DNA from: UBA4427 sp045106235
GTDB taxonomy: Bacteria; Myxococcota_A; UBA9160; UBA4427
NCBI GenBank assembly: GCA_045106235.1
Contig: JBGCEJ010000039.1
Location: 17,504-81,503 of the forward strand
Length of the DNA: 64,000 bases
Direction of reading: 5' to 3'
Part shown: positions 50,905-58,793 of the stretch, piece after piece
Layout: the number at the start of each line of letters is the position of its first letter
Position numbering within the stretch: the first letter of the stretch is position 1
Position numbers and translations under genes: made by a program
Notes under the pieces: model-generated
Told to the model about the DNA's origin: nothing
What the model saw: the letters and a program-made list of their open reading frames with translations, nothing else
Database searches by the model: none

Positions 50905-52518
50905 CTAGAGCCGCTCCGCGAGCAGTAGGGCCTGTCGCCGCGCCAGCGCCATCCCCGTCCACATCGGGTTCACCGACGGGCATTGCGGGAAGATCCCCGT
51001 ATCCGCGATGTAGAGATTCTCCATATCGTGACAGCGCCCGTCCTCGTCCACGACGCCGCGGGTCGGGTCGCCGTGCATCCGCGTCGTGCAGAAAACATGA
51101 TTGCCCCCAATCACCAGGTTCTCGGGCCGGACAGCATCCGAATCCAGCACCCGCGCCTGCTCCGCATCCGTCATCACGTCCGCGACCCCGGGCACGCCCG
51201 GCAGAATCTTCCGCGCACCCGCCGCGAAAAAGAGCTGAGCAATCACATGCAGCGCGCGGCGCATGATCAAACCGTCCTCAGGGTGCAGCCGCCAATGCAG
51301 CACAGGCGCCAAACCACGTCCCCGCTTCTTGACCTGCCCGAGTGAGCGATTCGCACTCACGATCGCATCCCAGACGCCCATGTAGGGCAGTTCCGCGAAC
51401 CGAGCCTGTAAGTCTTCCCCAAAGCCGGGGAACCGCATAGAGAGGAGCCCGGGAGGAGCCCAGAGCGTTTCCAGCTTGAAGCCCTCCCCGAGAAATCCAA
51501 GACTCTGATAGCCCTGGGTCGCACCGAATTCGGGGTGCGTGGGCTCAGGGAAGATGCCCGCAATCGCCACCCCGGGATGGAATTGTAAATTCTGACCAAC
51601 CTGCCCGGACGCATTCGCGAGATCATCGCTCTGCTGCAGCAGCATCGGCGTCGCAGTACATCCCGCCGCCAGAACCACCGCCTTCGCATCGATCCGGAAT
51701 CGATGTCCCCCGGACGCCGCGCCCCGCGTCGATCCGCCATGGGAGAACGGCGCCACCACCTGTCCCGAAACCCCCGTGACGCGGCGGCCTGAGCGCCGAA
51801 TCGACTGCACTTCGAGGCTTGTAAAAACCCGCGCTCCCGCACGCAAAGCCGCCGGCACATAACTCACATCCATGCTCTGCTTTGCTCGGCTCCGGCATCC
51901 CGTGAAGCATTCCCCAGAACCGCGACAGCCCTTCACGTTGCGAGAGATCGGCTCGCTGGAAACGCCCATCTCAGCACACGCATCCCTGAACAGCAGATTT
52001 CGCGGGCCTTGGACGGCATCCGGGGTCGGCGCGATCCCCAGAAATTCGCCGACCGCGTCGTAGTGCGGATCCAGGTTTTCCCGATTCGTTCGCTCCAGTT
52101 CAAAATCGGAACACCAACGATCGAACACCGCCTCCGGCGGACGCACGCAGATCGCCGAATTCACGAGCGAACCGCCTCCCAAGGCCACCGCCTGCATCGT
52201 TGGCATAGGCGTGCCTCGTGTCACCCGCAGCCCGCCCTCCCGCATCGTCCGCGTCATCGACAAATTGCCGTCCAGTTCGAAGTCGCGCACCGTAAACGGT
52301 GGCCCTTCCTCGACCAGAATGACGTCCTTCCCCGCCGCCGCTAGCTCATACGCCGCGACGGCGCCGCACGGCCCTGAGCCCACCACGACGACGTCCGCCT
52401 CAGTTTCAAAATCATTGTCGTATTCCGCAAAGACCCGCACGCGTTCCCGCGCCGCGCGAAGCCAATCTTGATCATCCCGAGCCTCGCCCGTTCCGTCCGC
52501 TCCGACCGCTCCGCTCAT
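50905..52518 (-). CDS. GMC-family FAD-dependent oxidoreductase
   Basis: 537-aa FAD oxidoreductase. The nucleotide-binding N-terminus is ADVVVVGSGPCGAVAAYELAAAG; ALGGGSLVNSAIC and the C-terminal active-site region (NHVFCTTRMHGDPTRGVVDEDGRCHDMENLYIADTGIFP then VNPMWTGMALARR) are GMC. A Cys-rich segment GCRGSGECFTGC (C-x5-C-x3-C) occurs near residue 197, as in some aliphatic-alcohol or sterol oxidases. The substrate is unknown; alcohol or steroid side-chain oxidation is plausible. The ATG overlaps the preceding gene's stop (ATGA), so the two are coupled. Confidence 0.88.
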   Translation of the reverse strand: MSGAVGADGTGEARDDQDWLRAARERVRVFAEYDNDFETEADVVVVGSGPCGAVAAYELAAAGKDVILVEEGPPFTVRDFELDGNLSMTRTMREGGLRVTRGTPMPTMQAVALGGGSLVNSAICVRPPEAVFDRWCSDFELERTNRENLDPHYDAVGEFLGIAPTPDAVQGPRNLLFRDACAEMGVSSEPISRNVKGCRGSGECFTGCRSRAKQSMDVSYVPAALRAGARVFTSLEVQSIRRSGRRVTGVSGQVVAPFSHGGSTRGAASGGHRFRIDAKAVVLAAGCTATPMLLQQSDDLANASGQVGQNLQFHPGVAIAGIFPEPTHPEFGATQGYQSLGFLGEGFKLETLWAPPGLLSMRFPGFGEDLQARFAELPYMGVWDAIVSANRSLGQVKKRGRGLAPVLHWRLHPEDGLIMRRALHVIAQLFFAAGARKILPGVPGVADVMTDAEQARVLDSDAVRPENLVIGGNHVFCTTRMHGDPTRGVVDEDGRCHDMENLYIADTGIFPQCPSVNPMWTGMALARRQALLLAERL

Positions 52519-53225
52519 CGCGCCCTCCGAACCGAACGCGCATACGCCGGATGCCGCGCACCATTCTCAGGATCGAGGGGCCGACGCTCCTCGAGATGGA
52601 CCGCTCCGTCCGTCCGGTCCGACTCCTCGTACTCAATCGAACTCACAAGCCCGCCCACACGAGGAAAAAGCAGCTCCGCATCGCTCACCGCAGGTTCAAT
52701 TTCAAAAGGTGAGAGGCCTAGCGCGTCCAGATTCGCGGGATGGCCGAGATAGCCGAGCACGAGCACGCCGCGAAGCGCAGTAAAGACAAGACGGACAAGC
52801 GCATGAGGATGCCCCGACATCTGCTCCAATACGGAAACACGTGAGGCTGCGGATAGGCTGGAGAAACGGCTCCGGCCGCCGGGCGACCGCGCCGGAAGCA
52901 AGAGCGTTCCGTGCTCGCATAACACAAAGAGCGCGCGAATTTGCCAGCGCTGAGCCCGGGGCAACGCCGCAAGATGCCGATCGACGTACAGGGGGAGCTG
53001 GGCCTCGAGCCCGGTCACCGCGAGACCCACCTTGCTCGGAAACATCACTTCAGCGGTCGAACGAACGAAGGCAACTTCACCTCGGTGAAGCACGCCAAGT
53101 CCCTCTCGCGCCGCAGGATAGCCCGCCGCGAATCGCCGGTACCCGATCCCGATCAGCCCGACAACGAAAGCAAAAACAAAGAGTGCGGAGATCACGAGCG
53201 AGAGGATACCTGAGTACGGCGACAA
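52515..53225 (-). CDS. Uncharacterised membrane-anchored partner of the GMC oxidoreductase
   Basis: 236 aa. Residues 10-28 form a single hydrophobic helix (SALFVFAFVVGLIGIGY). The rest contains RAQRWQIRALFVLCEHGTLLLPARSPGG and VLRL/VFTALRGVLVLGYLGHPANLDALGLSPFEIE. The LxGYLG and low-Cys pattern resembles the small subunits (gluconate-2-dehydrogenase subunit 3-like) that pair with GMC oxidoreductases. Overlap with the GMC gene by ATGA supports a two-subunit enzyme. Functional assignment is inference. Confidence 0.55.
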   Translation of the reverse strand: MSPYSGILSLVISALFVFAFVVGLIGIGYRRFAAGYPAAREGLGVLHRGEVAFVRSTAEVMFPSKVGLAVTGLEAQLPLYVDRHLAALPRAQRWQIRALFVLCEHGTLLLPARSPGGRSRFSSLSAASRVSVLEQMSGHPHALVRLVFTALRGVLVLGYLGHPANLDALGLSPFEIEPAVSDAELLFPRVGGLVSSIEYEESDRTDGAVHLEERRPLDPENGARHPAYARSVRRAR

Positions 53226-53264
53226 AGCACTTCGCGAGGTGAGCCGTGGACGTTGGACTGCGAG

Positions 53265-54506
53265 CTAGCTGACCGGCTTCGTCAGCCCATTCACCCATAC
53301 GTAGGCTTGATTCTCGATTTCTTGCAGCGCAGCCAAATCAAGATCGCGGGCGCTCAGGATCGTCTCCATCTTATCGATCTCGCCCCGCTCCGTCGCCACA
53401 GCGAGCGCGAGCAATGCACCGAGCTCCCCTTCATGATGCGTGAGCGCCAGGCTGACATCCGCGCCCAACCGAAGCTCACGAACGAGGTCATCGATGGGAC
53501 ACCCGAGGAGCGCATCGGCCAAAGAGAGCATCCCCACCAGAAAAGCCTCTTCCTGGAGTTCATCCCGCATAGGCCCCTGGAACGTCTTCTCAACGACAAG
53601 TTCCATGAACCGCGCTCGCCGCCCCGCCGCGATCAGGAGAGGGTCGCGCCCCACGTCTCCGTCTCGTCCTTCGACGAAGAGAAGGAGCGTGACCCAGCGC
53701 GAGAGACGCTGACGGCCGAGATGCCGAACCGCATCCTCGATGGTCTGCAACCGAACCCGAACGGCTTGCCCCGCGGTGTTCACGAGCCGCAAAAGGCTGA
53801 GACCGAGCTTCCCGTCCTGCTTGAAGGCGTTGACGATCTGATCCGTGTCGGCCTCGCCGGTCACCATCTTCAATAGACTGATGAGTGTCGTCTTTGAGGC
53901 CTCGATGTCGACGCCCTCCAAGACGACGGGCTTCGCGAAGAAATACCCCTGAAACCAATCGAACCCGTGTCCGAGGCAAATCTCGAATTCTTCGGCGGTC
54001 TCGACCTTCTCCGCCAGCAGCTGAAGCGGCCGCCTCCGCAGCCCGCGCACCAAACGCCGGAGATCACCGCGGTCGACCGCAGGCAAATCCACCTTCACCA
54101 CATTCGCAAAGGGAAGCAGCACCTCTCGCGGATCATCCACCACCCAATCGTCGAGGGCGATTTCGTATCCCGCTTCTTGCAGCGCCTTACATCGGGCAAT
54201 CACTTCTGCGTCCGGCACGACGTCTTCAAGAATCTCGATGACCACCCGCTCCTTGGGCAGCACCTCGATCATCTCCGAGAGCAGCACTTCTCGGTTCACG
54301 TTGAAGAACCCCTGGGCACGACCCAGCACTGCATCCATTCCGAGGGAAGCGAAGGTGTTCACGATGACGCGCATGGCGGCATCGCTCGCGTCCTTGAAGT
54401 TCGCGAACGAAGCATCTTTCGAGCCCCGAAAAAGCAGCTCGTAGGCCACAACCTGTTGGTCGCGATCGACAATGGGCTGACGACCGACAAAAACTCCCTG
54501 ACTCAC
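53265..54506 (-). CDS. EAL-HDOD signalling protein (YuxH-like)
   Basis: 413 aa. Residues 1-200 resemble an EAL domain (VFVGRQPIVDRDQQVVAYELLFRG, FFNVNREVLLSEMIEVLP, VVIEILEDV, EIALDDWVVDDPREVLL, KVDLPAV, LAEKVETAEEFEICLGHGFDWFQGYFFAKP). Key EAL residues are changed: YELL instead of EAL, so cyclic-di-GMP hydrolysis is unlikely. Residues 205-400 are HDOD. YuxH-type proteins are cyclic-di-GMP-linked signalling proteins in motility or development. GTG 54506 follows GGAGGGG. Confidence 0.88.
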   Translation of the reverse strand: MSQGVFVGRQPIVDRDQQVVAYELLFRGSKDASFANFKDASDAAMRVIVNTFASLGMDAVLGRAQGFFNVNREVLLSEMIEVLPKERVVIEILEDVVPDAEVIARCKALQEAGYEIALDDWVVDDPREVLLPFANVVKVDLPAVDRGDLRRLVRGLRRRPLQLLAEKVETAEEFEICLGHGFDWFQGYFFAKPVVLEGVDIEASKTTLISLLKMVTGEADTDQIVNAFKQDGKLGLSLLRLVNTAGQAVRVRLQTIEDAVRHLGRQRLSRWVTLLLFVEGRDGDVGRDPLLIAAGRRARFMELVVEKTFQGPMRDELQEEAFLVGMLSLADALLGCPIDDLVRELRLGADVSLALTHHEGELGALLALAVATERGEIDKMETILSARDLDLAALQEIENQAYVWVNGLTKPVS

Positions 54507-54620
54507 GAACCATCCCCTCCAGAGGTTCTCTCCTCTTCGGTCGAGATGGTCTCTTGAGTGAGTCTCGAAACGGCAGATGAATCGACTCAGACGAAAATCC
54601 GAGGATCTACGGAGCCCAGC

Positions 54621-55505
54621 TCAGGTTTCGTACGGAGGCTCCTCGGCCCAGTTCAGACCTTCCGGAAAATCACGGGAGACCTGAAGCGGAAAGGCCGGCG
54701 CCCGTTTCTCGAGAAAGCTCGCAATGCCCTCACGGCTGTCTTCATGGGAACCCATATAATTCATCGCCGAAGAATCGAGCTGATGCGCCGCCATCGGATG
54801 CGCCGCGCCGAGCATCTGCCACATCATTTGCCGCGCCAGCGCAACCGATACGCCACTCGCGTTGTCCACGATTTCCCTCGCGAGTTCCCGTGCTCGGGGC
54901 AGCAGAGCGTCCGGTGACAGTATTTCGGAAACGAGGCCGCCCTGCTTCGCCTCTTCCGCATCGAAGACCCGGCCCGTGGCCACCCATTCCATCGCCTGGT
55001 TGATCCCGACGACGCGCGGCAAGAACCAGCTACTGCACGCCTCAGGGACGATGCCACGCCGTGCAAAGACAAAGCCGAAGCGCGCCTTCTCACTCGCGAG
55101 CCGGATATCCATCGGCAGAATCGAGGTCACGCCGATCCCCACAGCGGGACCATTAACGGCCGCGATGATGGGCTTGCGACATCGGTAGATCCGCAGCGTC
55201 ACGATCCCGCCTGTATCGCGCGGCTCTTTGGGGCCACTCGGCTTCGCTTTCACGGAGGCCGGATCGAAGGTCTTCGCCCCGCCGCCCAGATCAGCCCCCG
55301 CACAGAAGCCGCGCCCGGCACCCGTCACGATCACCGCGCGCACCTCGTCATCGGCGTCGATGAAATCAATCGCCTGAAGCCACTCCCTCGCCATCGCGTG
55401 ATTGAAAGCGTTCAATCGATCGGGTCGGTTCAGCGTCAGGGTCAGAACGCCCTCGTCCTTTTCGAGTGTCATCGTTTCGAATTCGGGGGTGCCGCTTGGG
55501 GCCAT
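54621..55505 (-). CDS. Enoyl-CoA hydratase/isomerase family protein
   Basis: 294-aa crotonase. GVLTLTLNRPDRLNAFNHAMAREW, AVIVTGAGRGFCAGADLGGGA (oxyanion hole), KPIIAAVNGPAVGIGVTSILPMDIRLASEKARFGFVFARRGIVPEACSSWFLPRVVG are typical. The Glu-pair needed by hydratases is partly changed: FARRGIVPEACSSWFLPR has an acid at the second position. This variation is common in crotonases of unknown substrate, so hydratase versus isomerase/decarboxylase cannot be set. The ATG follows GGAGAG. Confidence 0.88.
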   Translation of the reverse strand: MAPSGTPEFETMTLEKDEGVLTLTLNRPDRLNAFNHAMAREWLQAIDFIDADDEVRAVIVTGAGRGFCAGADLGGGAKTFDPASVKAKPSGPKEPRDTGGIVTLRIYRCRKPIIAAVNGPAVGIGVTSILPMDIRLASEKARFGFVFARRGIVPEACSSWFLPRVVGINQAMEWVATGRVFDAEEAKQGGLVSEILSPDALLPRARELAREIVDNASGVSVALARQMMWQMLGAAHPMAAHQLDSSAMNYMGSHEDSREGIASFLEKRAPAFPLQVSRDFPEGLNWAEEPPYET

Positions 55506-55646
55506 GGATTCTCTCCAGCTGCATCGCGACCCTGAGTGGTCCGCGGATCGTCAGCATAGCCATCTGCAACGAGGCCCCGTGATGACCCGACGTCGCGCTT
55601 TCACTCGCCTCGGCTCAGCGGCGCGGGGATGGGTTAGTATCCGCCG

Positions 55647-56135
55647 ATGCGGATCGGCGTCGTCGGAGATACCCATAATCAGCTGGGCAATGTAAATCGC
55701 ATCGTCGAACTCTTCCGCGAGGCCGAGGTCGAGCGCATCATCCACACCGGCGATATCACGCAACCCAAGGTCCTCGAATGCTTCGCCTCCCTCGACCGCC
55801 CGCTCCTTGGTGTTTTCGGAAACAATGACCTCCCCGAACGCGAACGGCTGACACGCGAAGCCGAGCGACTCGGAATGGATATCCTGGACCCACCGCGGCA
55901 TTTCGAATGGGCGGGGCGACGAATCATGGTCGTGCACGATCCCGACGACTACCTGCCCAGCGCCCATCCCGAACTCGATCTGGTCCTCCACGGTCATACC
56001 CATCGCCATCGTCATGAGCGCGCAGGCCAGACCCTGATCTTTAACCCCGGTGAATGCGCGGGCTTCATGGCGGGGCGCAACTCGGTCGGAGTCGTTGACC
56101 TGCTTGAACTCGACGCCGAAGTGCTGAAATTCTAG
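55647..56135 (+). CDS. YfcE/MJ0936-type metallophosphoesterase
   Basis: 162-aa small calcineurin-like phosphoesterase. Metal-binding motifs are GVVGDTHNQ, IIHTGDIT, GVFGNNDLP, GHTHR and the late FNPGECAG. It is the short phosphodiesterase form that hydrolyses bis-pNPP and may act on small phosphodiesters; the cellular substrate is unknown. The ATG at 55647 follows a weak ribosome site. The carboxyltransferase gene starts 13 bases after its stop, so they are likely cotranscribed. Confidence 0.9.
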   Translation: MRIGVVGDTHNQLGNVNRIVELFREAEVERIIHTGDITQPKVLECFASLDRPLLGVFGNNDLPERERLTREAERLGMDILDPPRHFEWAGRRIMVVHDPDDYLPSAHPELDLVLHGHTHRHRHERAGQTLIFNPGECAGFMAGRNSVGVVDLLELDAEVLKF

Positions 56136-56148
56136 GACGCAAAAGAAC

Positions 56149-57720
56149 ATGAGCTGGAAAACGGAAGTCGATGGAATCAACGCCCGGCGAGAATCCGCCC
56201 GAGGCATGGGCGGCGCCGAAGCGATCCAGCGCCAGCATGATCGTGGGCGCCTCACCGTCCGCGAACGCCTTGCCGCATTAGTCGACGAGGACTCACTCGA
56301 AGAACAAGCCCCGATCGCGGGTGAAGCCGAGCGAGACGACGAGGGCAATCTCATCGCCTTTCATCCCGCCAACTACCTTCTCGCCCTCGCCGAAGTGGAC
56401 GGCCGACGTATCGTCGTCGGCGGCGAAGATTTCACCCAGCGCGGCGGCTCCCCCTCCCCCGCCGGCCTTCGCCGAAGCGTCTACGCCGAAACCCTGGCCA
56501 TTGACCTCCGCCTCCCCCTGGTCCGCTTCCTCGAAGGCGGTGGCGGCAGTATCGCCGGCACAGGCGGCAAGAAGTCCGCCCCTCGAATGGCCGGGGATCC
56601 CGTCTATGCCACCTCCCGCTTCCTCTCCATCGCCGAAATCATGGACATCGCTCCCGTCGCCTCCGCCGCAGTCGGTGCCGTCGCCGGATTTCCCGCGGCC
56701 CGGCTCGCCGCCTCCCATTTCTCCGTGATGACGAAGGATACGGCGCAGGTTCTGATCGGCGGCCCCGCCCTGGTCGAGCGTGCATTAGGCGAAAAAATGA
56801 CCAAGGATGAACTCGGCGGTGCGAAGGTGCATAGTCGCTCCGGGGTCGTCGACAACGTCGCGAAGGACGAGCGCGATGCCGTGGATCAGATTCGGCGCTT
56901 CCTCTCCTATTTGCCGTCGAATATCCTGCAGCTGCCCCCGGTCGAAGAGAACCCGACCGACCCCGTCGACCGACGCGAGGAGATGCTCCTCGATGTGATT
57001 CCCCGCGAACGCCGCAAGGTCTACGCGATGCGCAAAGTCGTGAAAGCCATCTTTGACCAGGACAGCTTCTTCGAGATGACGAAAGGCTACGGCCGCGGCC
57101 AGATCACAGGCCTCGCCCGCCTCGGCGGCCGCCCCGTCGGCGTCCTCGCCAACGATCCGTATTTCTACGCCGGCTCGATGGATTCAGAAGGCGCCCTTAA
57201 GGTCCAGCGCTTCGTGAACCTCTGCGAAACCTTCCATCTCCCGGTCGTGAGTCTCGTCGACGAGCCCGGCTTCCTGATCGGCTCTGCCTCGGAACAGGCC
57301 GGCACGATCCGCTTCGGCGTCGAAGCCATCCGCCGCGTCGTCACCGCGCGGATCCCCTGGTGCACGGTCCTCGTCCGAAAAGCTTACGGCGTCGCCGCAG
57401 CAGCGCATTTCGGCGCCAAGGCCCATGTCCTCGCCTGGCCCTCCGGCGAGTCCGGCGCACTGCCCATCGAAGGAGGCGTCGCCGTCGCGTTCCGCCGTGA
57501 GATCGAAGCCGCAGACGACCCCGAAGCGAAACGCAATGAACTCGAAGAGGCCTTCGCCGCCCGACGCAGCCCCTTCCCCCGCGCCGAATCCTTCTCCGTC
57601 CACGATCTCATCGACCCGCGCGAAACTCGCCCCCGACTCTGCCGCTGGCTCGAGCACGTCTGGCCGCTGCTCGCCGAGCAGGTGCCCACGCGACTCCCCG
57701 ACCCACTCGGCCGACGTTAA
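56149..57720 (+). CDS. Acyl-CoA carboxylase, carboxyltransferase beta subunit
   Basis: 523-aa carboxyltransferase of the propionyl-/methylcrotonyl-CoA carboxylase type. GGAEAIQRQHDRGRLTVRERLAALVDEDS starts it; GGSIAGTGGKKSAPRM, LIGGPALVERALGEKMTKDELGGAKVHSRSGVVDNVAKDERDAVDQIRRFLSYLPSN, and QAGTIRFGVEAIRRVVTARIPWCTVLVRKAYGVAAAAHFG follow the family. The FVNLCETFHLPVVSLVDEPGF oxyanion segment is present. The biotin carboxylase partner is not in the window. It carries carboxylate from biotin to an acyl-CoA; substrate is unspecified. Confidence 0.93.
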   Translation: MSWKTEVDGINARRESARGMGGAEAIQRQHDRGRLTVRERLAALVDEDSLEEQAPIAGEAERDDEGNLIAFHPANYLLALAEVDGRRIVVGGEDFTQRGGSPSPAGLRRSVYAETLAIDLRLPLVRFLEGGGGSIAGTGGKKSAPRMAGDPVYATSRFLSIAEIMDIAPVASAAVGAVAGFPAARLAASHFSVMTKDTAQVLIGGPALVERALGEKMTKDELGGAKVHSRSGVVDNVAKDERDAVDQIRRFLSYLPSNILQLPPVEENPTDPVDRREEMLLDVIPRERRKVYAMRKVVKAIFDQDSFFEMTKGYGRGQITGLARLGGRPVGVLANDPYFYAGSMDSEGALKVQRFVNLCETFHLPVVSLVDEPGFLIGSASEQAGTIRFGVEAIRRVVTARIPWCTVLVRKAYGVAAAAHFGAKAHVLAWPSGESGALPIEGGVAVAFRREIEAADDPEAKRNELEEAFAARRSPFPRAESFSVHDLIDPRETRPRLCRWLEHVWPLLAEQVPTRLPDPLGRR

Positions 57721-57740
57721 GCCCGCCTCCGGCGCCTAAA

Positions 57741-57820
57741 CAGCCTTGAGCCAAGCCGGCGGCGCCGGCGAATAGACAGCCTTGAGCCAAGCCGGCCCCG
57801 CCGGCGCTTAAACAGCCCGC
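57741..57820. repeat. 36-bp tandem repeat with internal GCCGGC-N3-GCCGGC hairpins
   Basis: CAGCCTTGAGCCAAGCCGG begins at 57741 and again at 57777, period exactly 36; a third partial copy begins at 57813. Each full copy holds GCCGGC, a 3-base spacer and GCCGGC, able to form a stem. The array lies between the convergent carboxyltransferase and psd genes, where a bidirectional terminator would be expected. Confidence 0.85.
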
Positions 57821-58755
57821 CGCTGTCCGATCTTCGTTCCCAGACGCAGCGGCGTCCCGGCGGGCTCCGGATCGAGTGCGAACTCGCCCGGTGGCAAGAG
57901 CATCACGATCGTCGAGCCGAATTCGAAATGCCCCCATTCTTCGCCTCGGGCGAATCGGGGCGCGGCTTCGCCCAGGTTTTCCCGGGCGGCCCGGCCCTCT
58001 GGCTGATTCGTCGTGAGCGTTGAAAAGCCCAGCCGAACGCTGCCGACCATCGTTGCCCCCACTGCGACAAGTGCGATCGCCGGAGATTCCGCCCCCTCTG
58101 AGGCAGCAGCCCCACCCTGCGAAGGCTCTGGTTCAAGGTACGCGCAGATCCGCTCGTTCTTGGCGAAGAGTCCATCGACCCCCTTGAGGCCCACGGGGTT
58201 CACGGGCCAGAGCGCCCCGGGCCAATAATCGACGCGCGTGATTCGGCCCGCGATCGGTGTGTGGAAACGATGATAGTCGCGCGGCGAGAGGTAGAGCGTC
58301 GCGTATGCGCCGCCCTCATATTCCGCCGCAAGATCGCGGTCGCCCAGAAGATCTGCGACCGCATAGGCGCGGCCCTTCACCTGAAGCAGGGTCCCGTTTT
58401 CAATCCGCCCAGCGGCTCCCCAGGCACCGTCACAGGGCGAGACCAGCGTCGCTTCATCCCCCTCAACCGGACGCCGCCCCTCGGCCAAAGCCCGCGTAAA
58501 GAAGCTCTGAAGTGAGGGGAAGCTGGAGAGCGGGTCCCGGGTCTCGGACAGATCCACCCCCGCAAGCCGCGCGAAGAGCTGAATTTCAGCCCGCTGAATC
58601 GGGGCGGGTAGCCGAAGCGACGCGAAACGACCGGCCCAGCGCGAGACCAGATTCTTAGGCAGTAGATGCAAGCCCCCGAGCAGCGCCTGCCCAGCGATTC
58701 CGAGGGGCGCAGGGGGCGACGAAGATTTCGATTCCGTAGCGGCGTCATCGTTCAT
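57808..58755 (-). CDS. psd: Phosphatidylserine decarboxylase
   Basis: 315-aa membrane-associated proenzyme converting phosphatidylserine to phosphatidylethanolamine. LVSPCDGAWGAAGRIENGTLLQVKGRAY, YLSPRDYHRFHTPIAGRI, and VNPVGLKGVDGLFAKNERICAYL are family motifs. The self-cleavage site is FGST (EFGSTIVMLLPPG), where Ser becomes the pyruvoyl group; the usual LGST is one residue different. The position of the C-terminal stop in the repeat array is close to a 36-bp tandem repeat. The start is ATG 58755, divergent from the kinase gene. Confidence 0.93.
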   Translation of the reverse strand: MNDDAATESKSSSPPAPLGIAGQALLGGLHLLPKNLVSRWAGRFASLRLPAPIQRAEIQLFARLAGVDLSETRDPLSSFPSLQSFFTRALAEGRRPVEGDEATLVSPCDGAWGAAGRIENGTLLQVKGRAYAVADLLGDRDLAAEYEGGAYATLYLSPRDYHRFHTPIAGRITRVDYWPGALWPVNPVGLKGVDGLFAKNERICAYLEPEPSQGGAAASEGAESPAIALVAVGATMVGSVRLGFSTLTTNQPEGRAARENLGEAAPRFARGEEWGHFEFGSTIVMLLPPGEFALDPEPAGTPLRLGTKIGQRRAV

Positions 58756-58793
58756 TCGCGTTAGGATAACGTGACTGGGGAGGATCGGCGGAC

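Noticed and set aside
53265..54506. Active cyclic-di-GMP phosphodiesterase
   Set aside because: The EAL signature is changed to YELL and other metal-binding residues are not recognisable, so the EAL part is likely a binding or degenerate module.
57741..57820. CRISPR-like array
   Set aside because: The copies are directly adjacent, with no unique spacers, and there are no cas genes.
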